A DNA stretch of 64,000 nucleotides, from assembly GCA_963784065.1 (NCBI GenBank), contig CAWAQA010000002.1:124001-188000 (forward strand). The letters are read 5' to 3'. Positions 35,007-42,870 of this stretch are shown one piece after another. Both the position numbers and the translations under genes were made by a program. The notes beneath the pieces were generated by a model, which had not been told where the DNA came from, searched no databases, and saw nothing but the letters and a program-made list of their open reading frames with translations. Source of the stretch: CAWAQA01 sp963784065 (GTDB lineage Bacteria > Acidobacteriota > Vicinamibacteria > Vicinamibacterales > UBA2999). The stretch's first letter is position 1; each line of letters starts with the position of its first letter.

Positions 35007-36731
35007 ATGAAGACAGTCATGGCGGCACCCGTACTGATCGCCCTGGCGGTACTCGGGACCGTCACGGCGCTGGGCCAGGACAACGACGGTCCTTCCAGCG
35101 CCACCGTCGTCGCCGGGCGATCCAAGGTGGCCACGAAATACGGCATCGTCGCCGCCAGCCATCCGCTCGCCGCGCGCGCCGGCGTCCAGATCCTCGAGCG
35201 CGGCGGCAACGCGGTAGACGCCGCGATCGCGACCAACGCGGTGATGGGTCTCGTCGAGCCGCACAACAGCGGCATCGGCGGCGATCTCTTCGTCATCGTC
35301 TACGAGGCGAAAACGGGGAAGCTCCATGGTCTCAATGCCGGTGGCTGGGCGCCGACCGGGCTGACGCCCGCGCTCCTCAAGAGCCGCGGAATGGCGAGGA
35401 TGCCGGGCAGCGGCATCCAGACCGTCACGGTCCCTGGCGCGGTGGCCGGTTGGGACGCGCTGCGGACACGCCTCGGGACGCGGCCGATGTCGGAGCTGCT
35501 GGCGCCGGCGATCTTCTATGCGTCCAACGGTTTTCCCGTCACTGATGTGATCGGCGCGGCGTGGGCCGGCCTGGTCACGAAGCTTTCGGCGGATCCCAAC
35601 GCGGCGAAAACGTTCCTGCCCAACGGCCGGCCGCCCGCGCCAGGCGAGATGTTCAGGAACCCGGATCTCGCCGCATCGTTGCGGCTGATCGCGGCGAATG
35701 GACGCTCGGGGTTCTACGAAGGCAAGACCGCCGAGGCGATCGTCGCGGTGTCGCGCGAGAAGGGCGGGATGATGACCGCCGCCGACCTGAAGGAGTATGC
35801 GCCGCAGTGGGTGGACCCGATCTCCACGACCTACCGCGGATGGACGGTGTACGAGCTGCCGCCGAACACCCAGGGCATCGCGGCGCTCATGATGCTGAAC
35901 CTGATGGAGGCGCACTCACTGGGCGCGTACGGGTTCCACAGCGCCAAGGCCCTGCACGTGATGATCGAAGCGAAGAAGCTCGCTTACGCCGACATGCTGC
36001 GCTACGTGGCCGACCCGATGTTCTACAAGGCGCCGGTGCTGCCGATGCTCAGCAAGACGCACGCGGCGGCGCGCGCGAAACTCATCAACCCGTCGCGCGC
36101 TGCCTGCAGCGTCACCCCGTCCACGTTCGACGGCGTGACCAACGCCACGGGCGGCGACACGATCTACCTGTCCGTGATCGACAAGGACGGCAACATCGTC
36201 TCGCTGATCCAGAGCCTCTATTCATCTTTCGGCAGCGGCATCGTGGCCCCCGGCACCGGCATCATGCTGCACAATCGAGGCGCGCTGTTCACCCTCGAGG
36301 AGGGGCATCCGAACGTGCTCGCTCCGCGCAAGCGGCCGCTGCATACGATCATTCCGGCGTTCATGGAGAAGGGCGACGTCAAGATCGGCTTCGGCATCAT
36401 GGGCGGGTTCAATCAGGCCCAGGCGCACGCGCAGTTCGTGGCCAACATCGTCGACTACGGCCTCGACGTACAGGAGGCGCTCGAGGCGGGACGCTTCACG
36501 AAGGGCTCCTTCACCGGCTGCGACGTGAACGTCGAGGCGCTCGTCCCGGCACGGGTGCGCACCGAACTGGCTGCGCTCGGACACGAGGTCCGTACCGTGC
36601 CGCCGCGCACGGGCGTGTTCGGTTACGGGCAGGCCGTCATGAGCGACGGCAAGGGTGTCCACTTCGCCGGGTCCGAGCCGCGGCACGACGGCGCGGCGAT
36701 TCCGGAAGCCGCGCCAGTGTTTCAGCAATAG
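35007..36731 (+). CDS. Gamma-glutamyltransferase family protein
   Basis: 574 residues with a Sec signal. The N-terminal part has ILERGGNAVDAAIATNAVMGLVEP and SGIGGDLF, both hallmarks. The autocatalytic threonine is in GGDTIYLSVIDKDGN near residue 384, followed by SLYSSFGSGIVAPGTGI. The proenzyme cleaves itself there and hydrolyses or transfers gamma-glutamyl groups, for example from glutathione, in the periplasm. The usual substrate-binding arginine region (LNAGGWAP) differs from E. coli Ggt, so the substrate may not be glutathione. Confidence 0.9.
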   Translation: MKTVMAAPVLIALAVLGTVTALGQDNDGPSSATVVAGRSKVATKYGIVAASHPLAARAGVQILERGGNAVDAAIATNAVMGLVEPHNSGIGGDLFVIVYEAKTGKLHGLNAGGWAPTGLTPALLKSRGMARMPGSGIQTVTVPGAVAGWDALRTRLGTRPMSELLAPAIFYASNGFPVTDVIGAAWAGLVTKLSADPNAAKTFLPNGRPPAPGEMFRNPDLAASLRLIAANGRSGFYEGKTAEAIVAVSREKGGMMTAADLKEYAPQWVDPISTTYRGWTVYELPPNTQGIAALMMLNLMEAHSLGAYGFHSAKALHVMIEAKKLAYADMLRYVADPMFYKAPVLPMLSKTHAAARAKLINPSRAACSVTPSTFDGVTNATGGDTIYLSVIDKDGNIVSLIQSLYSSFGSGIVAPGTGIMLHNRGALFTLEEGHPNVLAPRKRPLHTIIPAFMEKGDVKIGFGIMGGFNQAQAHAQFVANIVDYGLDVQEALEAGRFTKGSFTGCDVNVEALVPARVRTELAALGHEVRTVPPRTGVFGYGQAVMSDGKGVHFAGSEPRHDGAAIPEAAPVFQQ

Positions 36732-36747
36732 CGTCACTATCTGCGGG

Positions 36748-36767
36748 GGCCGGCGTCAGCCGGCCCT
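36748..36767 (+). repeat. GGGCCGGC/GCCGGCCC hairpin
   Basis: Perfect eight-base stem with a GTCA loop, 16 bases after the gamma-glutamyltransferase stop. No T run follows, so a terminator role is uncertain. Confidence 0.75.
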
Positions 36768-36830
36768 GATCGCGCTGAAGGCCGAACCCGCGTCGTCTTC
36801 CGCTGCGAAGGCGGAAGCTGCAGAGCGAAG

Positions 36831-37200
36831 ATGAGTCTCGTCACAGATCACCGGCGCCGCCTTGCTCGCGCAGATCGACGCCGGCGCGGCGCCGGCGATC
36901 GTCGATGTCCGATCGCGGCGGGAGTTCACCCGCGGGCATGTTCCCGGCGCGACGCACATCCCGTTCTGGTTGATGCCGGCTCGCATCGCGCAGGTTCCCG
37001 CCTCTCGTGCGCAACGCGTCGTGCTGTATTGCGGCCACGGGCCGCGGGCGTTCATGGCGGGCGCCGTGCTTCGCGCGTCAGGCTTCCGGCGGGTGCTCTA
37101 TCTCGAAGGACACATGCGTCGATGGAGGCAGGCCCGGCTTCGTGAGGAAGTCGGCCAGCCCGCGACAACTCCCAGGCCAAACTCCGCGCGTAGCCCGTAG
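36831..37200 (+). CDS. Rhodanese-domain protein
   Basis: About 122 residues. From ATG 36831, dropping one C at 36851-36852 gives MSLVTDHGAALLAQIDAGA and then IVDVRSRREFTRGHVPGATHIP, the rhodanese opening. The active-site loop is LYCGHGPRA, with the cysteine that would carry persulfide sulfur. A single domain without signal peptide suggests cytoplasmic sulfur transfer. The C-terminus runs into a GTAGCCC tandem repeat that supplies its stop. Confidence 0.8.
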
Positions 37201-37238
37201 CCCGTAGCCCGTAGCCCGTCGTCTGTAGTCCATAGCCC
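37189..37238 (+). repeat. GTAGCCC tandem word repeat
   Basis: Four contiguous copies of GTAGCCC followed by degenerate copies (GTAGTCC, ATAGCCC). It overlaps the end of the rhodanese gene and lies just before the DUF1330 gene. Confidence 0.8.
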
Positions 37239-37257
37239 GTCTCCACGCGAGGTGTTC

Positions 37258-37561
37258 ATGTCCGTCTACGTCGTCGCCACATACGATATCGCCGATCCGA
37301 AAGCCTACGAACCGTACGTGCCGCAAGTGATGCCACTCCTGGCGAAGCACGGTGCGGAGATCCTGGTCGCGGACTTCGGCGCCCGCGCCCTCGAAGGCAC
37401 CGCGCGCAGCGGTGACCGTCGTCGTCCGCTTCGAAAGCGAGGCGGCGGCGATGGCGTTCTACGACGCTCCGGAGTACGCGCCGGTGAAGCAGATTCGCAT
37501 CGATTCCACCGCGAATACGAATATGGTGCTTGCGCATGAGTTCGTGGGGGAACCGGCGTAG
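37258..37561 (+). CDS. DUF1330-like small protein
   Basis: About 100 residues of ferredoxin-like fold: MSVYVVATYDIADPKAYEPYV at the start and FYDAPEYAPVKQIR near the end, the usual DUF1330 pattern. An extra base near 37399 breaks the frame before PRAAVTVVVRFES. The function of the family is not established. Confidence 0.75.
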
Positions 37562-37625
37562 CGCAGATTGCGGATGAGCTGTTCGGTCTCCCGCGCCGGG
37601 TCGTTGACCCTGATGAGGGAACGAC

Positions 37626-38075
37626 ATGAACACGTGCGCCGTCCTGCAGGAAAGTCACGCCAACCGGGATCTCATGAGCGGCGTGCTGCTCACCGAAATC
37701 CAGACGCTCGTCGCGCCGCTGCGCCGCCTCGACGAGCGCACCCGGGCGTCGATCATGGTCCTCATCGGCCTGGCGGAGCTCGTCACAGCCAACGAGCGCT
37801 CGCTCGCCGGCGTTGACGACCGCGTGGGCGCGGAGTTCGACCACAGCCTGGTGACGATGCACGGCGAGGGCGCGCGCCTGCTCGCGCAGATGAGAAGGGC
37901 GAGACAGACGGCCGCGAGCTCTGGCACCACGGACAGCCCGCTCGAAGCATTGATGGACGTGCTGAGATGCCTGAGCCTTCCCGCGCCCGTTCCGTACGAG
38001 CGTCGGCGAAGGCCACGTGGCCTGACCGATTTGCCCCCCTGCCTCCGCGACACCGCTCCACATCGTCAGATGTAG
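37626..38075 (+). CDS. Hypothetical protein
   Basis: 149 residues from ATG 37626 with GAGGGA upstream. The first 100 residues look like helices (TEIQTLVAPLRRLDERTRA and following); the C-terminal 35 are arginine/proline-rich and less convincing. I recognise no family. A frame on the opposite strand (37305-38117) competes for the same DNA, so this call is tentative. Confidence 0.4.
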   Translation: MNTCAVLQESHANRDLMSGVLLTEIQTLVAPLRRLDERTRASIMVLIGLAELVTANERSLAGVDDRVGAEFDHSLVTMHGEGARLLAQMRRARQTAASSGTTDSPLEALMDVLRCLSLPAPVPYERRRRPRGLTDLPPCLRDTAPHRQM

Positions 38076-38205
38076 TGGACCGGGCGGCCCGCAGTAGAAA
38101 TCACAAGGACACTCCACTAGAGCGGTTATCGCTCAGCACGTGACTCCAGCTCTGCGTCAACACCCGTGCTACGATTCCGCCGCGCTGGCTGCGCGGAGGG
38201 AATCG

Positions 38206-38877
38206 ATGAGCGTCAAGAGACTCGCGTGCGCGATCGGGACGGTGGCCCTGCTCTGCCTGCCCTGCCTGGCCTGGGCGCAGACCGCCACGCCCGTGCGCGG
38301 CGCCGACGCGCTGCCGGCGACCATTCCGCTCTTCCCGCTCGACGATCTGATGGTCTTCCCGAACATCCTGCGCCCGCTCCACATCTTCGAGCCGCGCTAT
38401 CGCGCGATGGTGGCCGACGCGCTCAAGGGCGATCGCGTGATCGGGATGATCCAGCTGCGGCCGGGTTACGAGGCCGATTACGAGGGCCGGCCGCCCATTT
38501 TCGCAATCGGATGCGCCGGCGTGATCACCGAGGCCGAGGAGCTGCCGGACGGCCGCTACAACATCGTCATTCGCGGGTTGGTGAAGTTTCGCGTCGTGAG
38601 CGAAGACCAGAGCCGGCCGTATCGATTGGCCCGCGTGGAGCCGATCCTCGAGAATCCCGACGATCAGGAGCGTGCCGCGCTCGGCAAGCAGCGACAGCGG
38701 CTGATCTCGTTGCTGCCTGCCAACTCGGATCCGCCGCGCGACTTCTCGGATGAGGACATCATCAATGCCCTCGCGCAGTACGTGATGATCGACGGGGTGC
38801 AGCGACAGGAGCTCCTCGAATTGAAGGGACCGTTGCTGCGATCGGAGGCGCTGGTCAAGCTGCTGGAACAAAAGTGA
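38206..38877 (+). CDS. Exported LON substrate-binding-domain protein
   Basis: 223 residues. A clear signal peptide (CLPCLAWAQ) precedes a LON N-terminal (LAN) domain: IPLFPLDDLMVFPNILRPLHIFEPRYRAMV, then a helical bundle. LAN domains normally sit on cytosolic Lon or stand alone in the cytoplasm (YcaM/PUA-like), so export is unusual. No ATPase or protease part is present. A TGCTACGAT box with TCCGCC lies 31 bases upstream and GGAGGG at the RBS. It overlaps the lactonase gene. Confidence 0.82.
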   Translation: MSVKRLACAIGTVALLCLPCLAWAQTATPVRGADALPATIPLFPLDDLMVFPNILRPLHIFEPRYRAMVADALKGDRVIGMIQLRPGYEADYEGRPPIFAIGCAGVITEAEELPDGRYNIVIRGLVKFRVVSEDQSRPYRLARVEPILENPDDQERAALGKQRQRLISLLPANSDPPRDFSDEDIINALAQYVMIDGVQRQELLELKGPLLRSEALVKLLEQK

Positions 38878-40145
38878 TGCCGCCGCGAAGCGTGGGCCTC
38901 GCCGCCGCGTTGCTGGGACTGCTCGCCGTGACGATGCTCGCGGCGCAGCAACCGGGACGACCGGTCCTGTATGCGGCAGTGGGCGCTGACGTGTTCCGTT
39001 TCGACGTGGACGTGGAGCAGGCGACGCTGACGCGGCGTGAATCGAGAATGCTGCCGGCCAACGTGCAGGAGGCGGCCCTGCATCCATCCGGGGACTATCT
39101 GTATGTCGGGACGAGCAACGGCGGATCCAGCTACGGCTCGGCCGGCGCCGGCCCCGGGGCTCCCGGCACCGATCACCGGCTGATCGCGTTCCGTATCAAC
39201 CCGACGACCGGCGTCCTCGAGCCGCACGGCAACTTCGCCCCGCTGCCGTCGCGCCCCATCCACCTGACCACAGATGTCAGCGGCACGCACGTGCTCTCCG
39301 CCTTCAACGAGCCAAGCGGCGTCACGGTCCATCGTCTCAACGCCGACCGGACAGTCGGCGCGGAGGTGAAGCCCGGGTCTCCGCTCGACGTCGGGATCTA
39401 CGGCCACCAGATCCGCGTGACGCCATCGAATCGCACGGCGATCCTCGTCACCCGCGGCAACAACCCGACGAGCACGCGCGCGGAAGAGCCGGGGGCGCTC
39501 AAGGTGTTCAACTACAAGGACGGGGTGCTGACCAATCGTTCGGCGATCGCGCCCGGGGGTGGTTACGGTTTCCAGTCGCGCCACGTCGATTTTCACCCGT
39601 CACGGCCGTGGATGTTCCTCGCCCTCGAGCGCCAGAACAAGATCCAGCTTTACGGGATGAGCGGTGAGACGATTGGTCCCGAGGCCCTCTACACGAAGGA
39701 CACGCTGGCCGACCCGCAGCGCGTCCGGCCGGGACAGGCGACGAGCTCGATCCACGTGCATCCGAACGGCCGCTTCGTCTATATCGCCAACCGCTCGGCC
39801 GGCACGACGGAGGTGCAGGGGACACCGGTGTGGGCCGGCGGCGAGAACAGCATCGCGGTGTACGCCATCGACCAGCAGACCGGCGAGCCGACCCTGCTCC
39901 AGCATGCCGAGACGCGTGGCTTCTATCCGCGCACGTTCGCGATCGATGCCGGCGGCCGCGTGCTCGTCGTCGGCAACCAGGTGTCGCTGGCGACCCAGGA
40001 GGGCGGCCGCATCAGGACCGTTCCGGCAGGGTTGACGGTATTCCGCATCCGCGACGACGGCACGCTCGAATTCTCCAGGACGTACGACATGGACGTGTCC
40101 GCGTCCCGGAGCCTGTTCTGGATCGGAATGGCCTCGGTGCGATAG
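38877..40145 (+). CDS. Lactonase-family beta-propeller protein
   Basis: 422 residues with a signal peptide, then seven-bladed propeller repeats (VLYAAVGADVFRFDVD, ALHPSGDYLYVGTSN, HVHPNGRFVYIANR, YAIDQQTGEPTLLQH). It belongs to the 6-phosphogluconolactonase (Pgl/YbhE)-like lactonase family; exported members are of unknown substrate. The ATG at 38877 overlaps the preceding stop (TGATG); a GTG one codon earlier is also possible. The frame is intact. Confidence 0.82.
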   Translation: MPPRSVGLAAALLGLLAVTMLAAQQPGRPVLYAAVGADVFRFDVDVEQATLTRRESRMLPANVQEAALHPSGDYLYVGTSNGGSSYGSAGAGPGAPGTDHRLIAFRINPTTGVLEPHGNFAPLPSRPIHLTTDVSGTHVLSAFNEPSGVTVHRLNADRTVGAEVKPGSPLDVGIYGHQIRVTPSNRTAILVTRGNNPTSTRAEEPGALKVFNYKDGVLTNRSAIAPGGGYGFQSRHVDFHPSRPWMFLALERQNKIQLYGMSGETIGPEALYTKDTLADPQRVRPGQATSSIHVHPNGRFVYIANRSAGTTEVQGTPVWAGGENSIAVYAIDQQTGEPTLLQHAETRGFYPRTFAIDAGGRVLVVGNQVSLATQEGGRIRTVPAGLTVFRIRDDGTLEFSRTYDMDVSASRSLFWIGMASVR

Positions 40146-40156
40146 CGGAGCATGGT

Positions 40157-40292
40157 GGGCCGGCTGAAGCCGGCCCCTGCGACCGCAGGCCCAACGTACG
40201 TAGGGGCCGGCTTCAACCGGCCCGTGAGCCAATGGAATACGTAGGGGCCGGCTTTAGCCGGCCCGTGAGCCGGGCTTCAGCCTGCCCGTGAG
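40157..40292 (+). repeat. Cluster of GGGCCGGCT hairpins with 41-bp direct repeat
   Basis: Hairpins at 40157-40176, 40204-40223 and 40245-40264. The last two lie in a 41-base direct repeat that also includes CCCGTGAGCC; that decamer recurs near 40285. This whole 177-base spacer before the next gene is repeat DNA. Confidence 0.85.
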
Positions 40293-40322
40293 CCTTGGGA
40301 AGCGCTGAGGCGAGGAGGGAAC

Positions 40323-42254
40323 GTGACGCGATCGACATCCTTGCTGATCCTGGCGATGGTGGTCTCCCTTGCGCAGGGCGTGGCGGGCCAGGCGCAGGAC
40401 GCCCCACGCAACGACCTCCCGCAGCCGTACCGCACGACGCGCGACTGGGGACAGCTTCCGCCCGGCGTGAAATGGGCTGCGGTCACCGCGGTCGAACCGG
40501 CGCCTGACGGGACGATCTACGTCATCCACCGTTGCTTCGCGAACTCCTGCGCCGGGCGTTCCGAAGCGCCGATCCTCAAGTACGACGCCAGCGGGAAGCT
40601 CCTCCGCAGCTGGGGCGAAGGCATGTTCGTCTTCCCGCACGGCGCGACCGTCGATCGCGACGGCAACCTGTGGGTCACCGACGCCGGCGGCGAGAACGGC
40701 ATCGGCCACCAGGTGTTCAAGTTCAACCCGGACGGCAAGGTCCTCATGACCCTCGGCCAGAAGGGCGTGAGCGGCTCGACGCCGGCGCTGTTCGATCTCC
40801 CCACCGACGTCGTCATCGCGCCGGACGGCGACATTTTCATCACCGACAGCCACCGGCGAGGCAAGAACAACCGCGTGATGCGCTTCACGAAAGAGGGCAA
40901 GTTCGTGAAGGAGTGGGGAAAGAAAGGCTCCGGCCGCGGCGAGATCAGCGAGCCGCACACCATCGCGATGGACTCGCGCGGGCGGCTGTTTGTCGGCGAT
41001 CGGGAGAACAACCGCATCCAGATCTTCGACCAGGATGGCAAGTTCCTCGATGAATGGCGGCAGTTCGGCCGTCCGAGCGGCATCGCCATCACCCGGGACG
41101 ACACCATCTATGTGGCCGACTCGGAGTCCGGTCCCGATACTGGCGCGCGTGAGCTGCCCGGCATCAAGAAGGGCATCCGGATCGGCAGCGCGCGCGACGG
41201 CAAGGTGACCGCGTTCATCGAGGACATGGAATCGACGGCGTCCGATCATGCCGGGGCGGAGGGCGTCGGCGTTGATGCGCAGGGCAACGTCTATGGCGGC
41301 GTGGTCCGCCGGCAGATGCTCGAACGCCACGTGAAGGCGCAGCCGGGCCGCGCCACGCGCACGGTCACGCCGGCCGAATACGAACGCTGGAAGAAGGACA
41401 TCTCCAACTGGGGACGCTGGGGCAAGGACGATCAGCTCGGCGCGCTCAACCTGATCACGCCGGCGAAGCGGAAGCAGGCGGCGGCGCTCGTCAAAGAGGG
41501 CGTGTCCGTGTCGCTCGCCCACGACGCGGACACGGAAAAGGCGGTGGATAACCCTCAGCCCTACGAGCACCGGATGGTGGCCCTCGGGGCAGACCGGTTC
41601 GGCGTCCAGTTCCACGGCGTCGCCCACACGCATCTCGATTCGCTCGCGCACATCAACGAGGACGGCGTGTTCTTCAACGGGTACAAGCCCGACGCCGACG
41701 CCGTGATGAAGTCGGGCCATACGCGGAACTCGATCCACAACGTCAAGAACGGGATCATGACCCGTGGCATCCTGATCGATCTGCCGCGGCTCAAGGGCGT
41801 GCCGTATCTGGAGCCGGGGACCATCATCTATCCCGAGGACATCGAAGCCTGGGAAAAGATCGCTGGCGTGAAGGTGGGGCCGGGGGATGCGTTGTTCATC
41901 CGCACCGGCCGCTGGGCGCTCCGCACCGCCAGCGGGCCTTTTGACACCAGCCGCACCGGCCGGCGCGCCGGCCCGAGCGCCCTGCTCATCCCGTGGCTGA
42001 AGCAGCGGGACGTCGCCCTGCTGGGGAGCGACGTGCCGCCCAGTGTGGCGCCCTCGGACCTCGACGGCCCTGCCGGCGCCGTTCACGACTTCGCCCTGGT
42101 GTACCTGGGCATTCACCTGTTCGACAACACGGATCTGGAGGCGCTGGCGGAAGCCGCCGCGGCGCGAAAACGGTGGGACTTCATGTTGACCGCCGCGCCT
42201 TTGCCGATTCGCGGCGGCACCGGCTCGCCGCTCAATCCGATCGCAACTTTTTAG
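40323..42254 (+). CDS. Exported fusion of NHL-type beta-propeller and cyclase (kynurenine-formamidase-like) domain
   Basis: 643 residues in one intact frame. After a signal peptide, residues 30-335 form a six-bladed NHL propeller like peptidylamidoglycolate lyase (YDASGKLLRSWGEGMFVFPHG, GEISEPHTIAMDSRGRLFVG). From about 350 (YERWKKDISNWGRWGKDDQL) to the end is a cyclase-family PF04199 domain with the metal-binding motif FHGVAHTHLDSLAHI. Cyclase-family hydrolases of this type usually have their own signal peptide; here there is no stop or start at the join. GTG start with GGAGGG. Confidence 0.85.
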   Translation: MTRSTSLLILAMVVSLAQGVAGQAQDAPRNDLPQPYRTTRDWGQLPPGVKWAAVTAVEPAPDGTIYVIHRCFANSCAGRSEAPILKYDASGKLLRSWGEGMFVFPHGATVDRDGNLWVTDAGGENGIGHQVFKFNPDGKVLMTLGQKGVSGSTPALFDLPTDVVIAPDGDIFITDSHRRGKNNRVMRFTKEGKFVKEWGKKGSGRGEISEPHTIAMDSRGRLFVGDRENNRIQIFDQDGKFLDEWRQFGRPSGIAITRDDTIYVADSESGPDTGARELPGIKKGIRIGSARDGKVTAFIEDMESTASDHAGAEGVGVDAQGNVYGGVVRRQMLERHVKAQPGRATRTVTPAEYERWKKDISNWGRWGKDDQLGALNLITPAKRKQAAALVKEGVSVSLAHDADTEKAVDNPQPYEHRMVALGADRFGVQFHGVAHTHLDSLAHINEDGVFFNGYKPDADAVMKSGHTRNSIHNVKNGIMTRGILIDLPRLKGVPYLEPGTIIYPEDIEAWEKIAGVKVGPGDALFIRTGRWALRTASGPFDTSRTGRRAGPSALLIPWLKQRDVALLGSDVPPSVAPSDLDGPAGAVHDFALVYLGIHLFDNTDLEALAEAAAARKRWDFMLTAAPLPIRGGTGSPLNPIATF

Positions 42255-42263
42255 AGGCGGCTG

Positions 42264-42289
42264 TCGATTTCCGGCGCTCCAGACGACTA
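42264..42289 (+). promoter_or_regulatory. ECF42-type promoter of the DGPF gene
   Basis: TGTCGA at 42264-42269 and CGAC at 42286-42289 are 16 bases apart, followed by TACCTG. The same arrangement (TGTCGATTTC, 16-base spacer, CGAT) precedes the ECF42 sigma gene at 55578. The known ECF42 motif is TGTCGA with CGA/TC. Confidence 0.65.
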
Positions 42290-42394
42290 CCTGGTGTTCA
42301 CACCCGGTTGTCACCAATGTCAGTGGCTTCCGCCTCCCGTGCCGGGTCCGAAAGGACCCGCCTGCGAGCGGCGGAAGATTTCGAGGGGAGAGCC

Positions 42395-42751
42395 ATGAAA
42401 TACCTGTGCCTGATTTACGACGAGGAGAAGAAGCTGGACTCGATGCCCAAGAGCGAATCGGACGCCTTCATGGGTGAGTACTTCTCGTTCACCGAGGGAA
42501 TTCGCCAGAGCGGGCATTACATCGGCGGGGAAGCCCTCCAGCCAGTGCAGACGGCCACGACCGTCCGGATTCGCAACGGCAAGATGTCCACCACCGATGG
42601 GCCGTTCGCCGAGACCAAGGAGCAGCTTGGCGGCTACTACCTGATCAACGCCCGGGACCTGAATGACGCCATCCAGGTGGCCTCGAAGATCCCGTCGGCG
42701 CGCCTCGGAAGCGTCGAGGTGCGGCCCATCATGGAATTCGATCAGCAGTAG
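42395..42751 (+). CDS. YCII/DGPF-domain protein
   Basis: 118 residues. MKYLCLIYDEEKK at the start and the signature TDGPFAETKEQLGGYYLINA mark the DGPF branch of the YCII family. DGPF proteins are the conserved genomic partners of ECF42 sigma factors; here the sigma gene is 13 kb away, but both carry the same promoter motif. The biochemical role is unknown. Confidence 0.88.
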   Translation: MKYLCLIYDEEKKLDSMPKSESDAFMGEYFSFTEGIRQSGHYIGGEALQPVQTATTVRIRNGKMSTTDGPFAETKEQLGGYYLINARDLNDAIQVASKIPSARLGSVEVRPIMEFDQQ

Positions 42752-42771
42752 CGGCGCGGCCTGTTGCGCAT

Positions 42772-42851
42772 CCACGGAGCCGCGGAGACGCGGAGGCGCG
42801 GCAGACGCCGATTGTTGTTGCGGCTTTCTCCGCGTCTCCGCGTCTCCGCGG
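42772..42851 (+). repeat. GCGGAGACGCGGAG word-arm inverted repeat between convergent genes
   Basis: The left arm (42772-42801) of CACGGAG/CGCGGAG words pairs with CTCCGCGTCTCCGCGTCTCC and following bases (42828-42851). It lies between the DGPF gene and the convergent amidohydrolase and could terminate both transcripts, though no T run is present. Confidence 0.8.
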
Positions 42852-42870
42852 CTTGGGAACGGCCGAGCGC

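Noticed and set aside
37305..38117. Minus-strand frame overlapping the DUF1330 and hypothetical genes
   Set aside because: It overlaps the well-supported DUF1330 gene, carries no recognisable motif and would break the plus-strand arrangement.
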